Shown piece by piece: positions 63,292 through 64,000 of a stretch of DNA of 64,000 bases. Origin of the DNA: Haloplanus vescus (lineage in GTDB: Archaea > Halobacteriota > Halobacteria > Halobacteriales > Haloferacaceae); contig NZ_FNQT01000001.1 of assembly GCF_900107665.1 (NCBI RefSeq), positions 293,742 through 357,741 on the forward strand, read 5' to 3'. Under the pieces are notes generated by a model. It searched no databases. It was not told where the DNA came from and saw only the letters and a list, made by a program, of their open reading frames with translations. Every line of letters starts with the position of its first letter. Position 1 is the stretch's first letter. Made by a program: the position numbers and the translations under genes.

Positions 63292-64000
63292 TCAGGCCGA
63301 CGTCGCCGCGTGCGTCCGGCAGACGTGAACGTCGTCGGGGACGGTCAGCCACACCCCGTCACCCACGGCGAGTGGCCGGTCCGTGAACACTTCGACAGTC
63401 GTCTCGTCGACGGCGACGGTCACGCGGTTGGTGGCGTCCTCGCGGACGATACGCTCGACAGTACCTCGAACGTCGCCGTCGTCGCCGAGCGTAATCGATT
63501 CCGGTCGGATAGCGACGACACCGCCGCCCGAATCGACTGCCTCGCGGATCGACGGAGCGTCGTCGAGGTCGACGACGTTCGACCCGGTGAAGCGAGCGAC
63601 TAACGGCGAGTCGGGGCGCTCGAAGACGTCTTCGGGCGTGCCGACCTGCACGACTTGCCCATCGTTCATCACGGCGATACGGTCGGCGAGCGCGCGGGCA
63701 GTCGTCCGGTTGTGCGTGACGTAGACGGCAGTCACGTCGGAGAGCACGTCCGCCAAGTCGTCGCGGAGCGCCTGCCGCGTCGGTACGTCGAGGGCCGCGA
63801 GCGGTTCGTCCAGCAGCATGACCTCTGGCCGGACTGCCAGCGCCCGCGCCAGCGCCACTCGTTGTTGTTCGCCACCCGAGAGCGTGGGCGGGTAGCGGTT
63901 CGTCAGCCCTCCGACGCCGAGTTCGTCAAGCAACGTGTCGGGGTCACGGATGTCGTCGTGGTACTTCCGACCGAAGGCGACGTTCTCGCGCACGGTCATG
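63292..64000 (-). CDS. ABC transporter ATP-binding protein, C-terminal part (start outside window)
   Basis: The frame is open to the window end and lacks Walker A, which lies beyond 64000. Visible: PPTLSGGEQQRVALARALAV (signature), EVMLLDEPLAALDVPTRQ (Walker B), VYVTHNRTTARALADRIAVM, then a C-terminal TOBE-type regulatory domain (GVVAIRPESITLGDDGDVRG). This fits molybdate/tungstate-type (ModC/WtpC/TupC) or related importers. Substrate not determined. Confidence 0.88.
   Translation of the reverse strand, partial: MTVRENVAFGRKYHDDIRDPDTLLDELGVGGLTNRYPPTLSGGEQQRVALARALAVRPEVMLLDEPLAALDVPTRQALRDDLADVLSDVTAVYVTHNRTTARALADRIAVMNDGQVVQVGTPEDVFERPDSPLVARFTGSNVVDLDDAPSIREAVDSGGGVVAIRPESITLGDDGDVRGTVERIVREDATNRVTVAVDETTVEVFTDRPLAVGDGVWLTVPDDVHVCRTHAATSA

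Overview
The window is chromosomal DNA from a haloarchaeon (class Halobacteria). The evidence is high GC with strongly acidic predicted proteins, haloarchaeal small families (HVO_2753-type zinc finger, rubrerythrin-like ribbon, UPF0058, DUF5798), a HemAT transducer, Bat-type HTH_10 regulators, archaeal L1/L10/L12 and aEF-1beta, a menaquinone pathway, and TATA-type promoters 25-30 nt upstream of starts. No rRNA, CRISPR array, complete insertion sequence or replication origin is visible.

Layout. 1-11 kb is an accessory-looking stretch: the end of a lipoprotein, about 600 bp of decayed coding sequence, a leftward four-gene operon with an AddB-like nuclease, an AddA-like helicase-nuclease and two unassigned proteins, a membrane-anchored HNH protein, an ADP-ribosylglycohydrolase and an AI-2E-type permease. 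11-17.4 kb holds potassium and sulfur functions: an Lrp/AsnC-TrkA_C fusion regulator, TrkA, TrkH with a translationally coupled 66-aa membrane protein, an AIM24 protein, and a DsrE/TauE pair. 17.4-26.7 kb is mostly sensing and stress: pirin, universal stress proteins, HemAT, a ZIP metal permease, HTH regulators (one with an 18-bp palindrome over its promoter), Hsp20 and a PfkB sugar kinase. 26.7-29.2 kb is an arginine-decoding cluster: tRNA-Arg(CCT), tRNA-Arg(CCG) and argS, with repeated tRNA 3'-end fragments and hairpins between them.

29.2-33.7 kb has a secreted nuclease, an rRNA-type methyltransferase, a rhomboid protease and small regulators. 33.7-42.8 kb is the menaquinone cluster menF-menD-menB-menA-menC, interrupted by small membrane proteins and a Pit phosphate permease; menE is not seen. 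42.8-46.6 kb carries pyrBI and glutamate dehydrogenase. 47.1-48.5 kb is a lower-GC cassette: an F420-type oxidoreductase with a C-terminal HTH tail, a divergent HxlR regulator, and an IS-end-like hairpin at one side. 48.6-53 kb holds gluconeogenesis (class I aldolase and FBPase), a 3-hydroxyacyl-CoA dehydrogenase and a CinA-type protein. 53.1-56.9 kb is an ABC exporter operon whose first permease is fused to a PrsW-type intramembrane protease. 56.9-64 kb is informational: a RAD55-like ATPase, Rpb4, L21e, aEF-1beta, a zinc finger, a TctA-like permease, then rpl1-rpl10-rpl12 with a hairpin leader, and finally a truncated ABC ATPase.

The most unusual items are the AddAB-like operon with its two unassigned partners, the HNH-transmembrane fusion, the tRNA-scar and hairpin series, the permease-PrsW fusion, the oxidoreductase-HTH fusion, and the 18-bp operator-like palindrome. 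All assignments come from reading the sequence; no database search was run.
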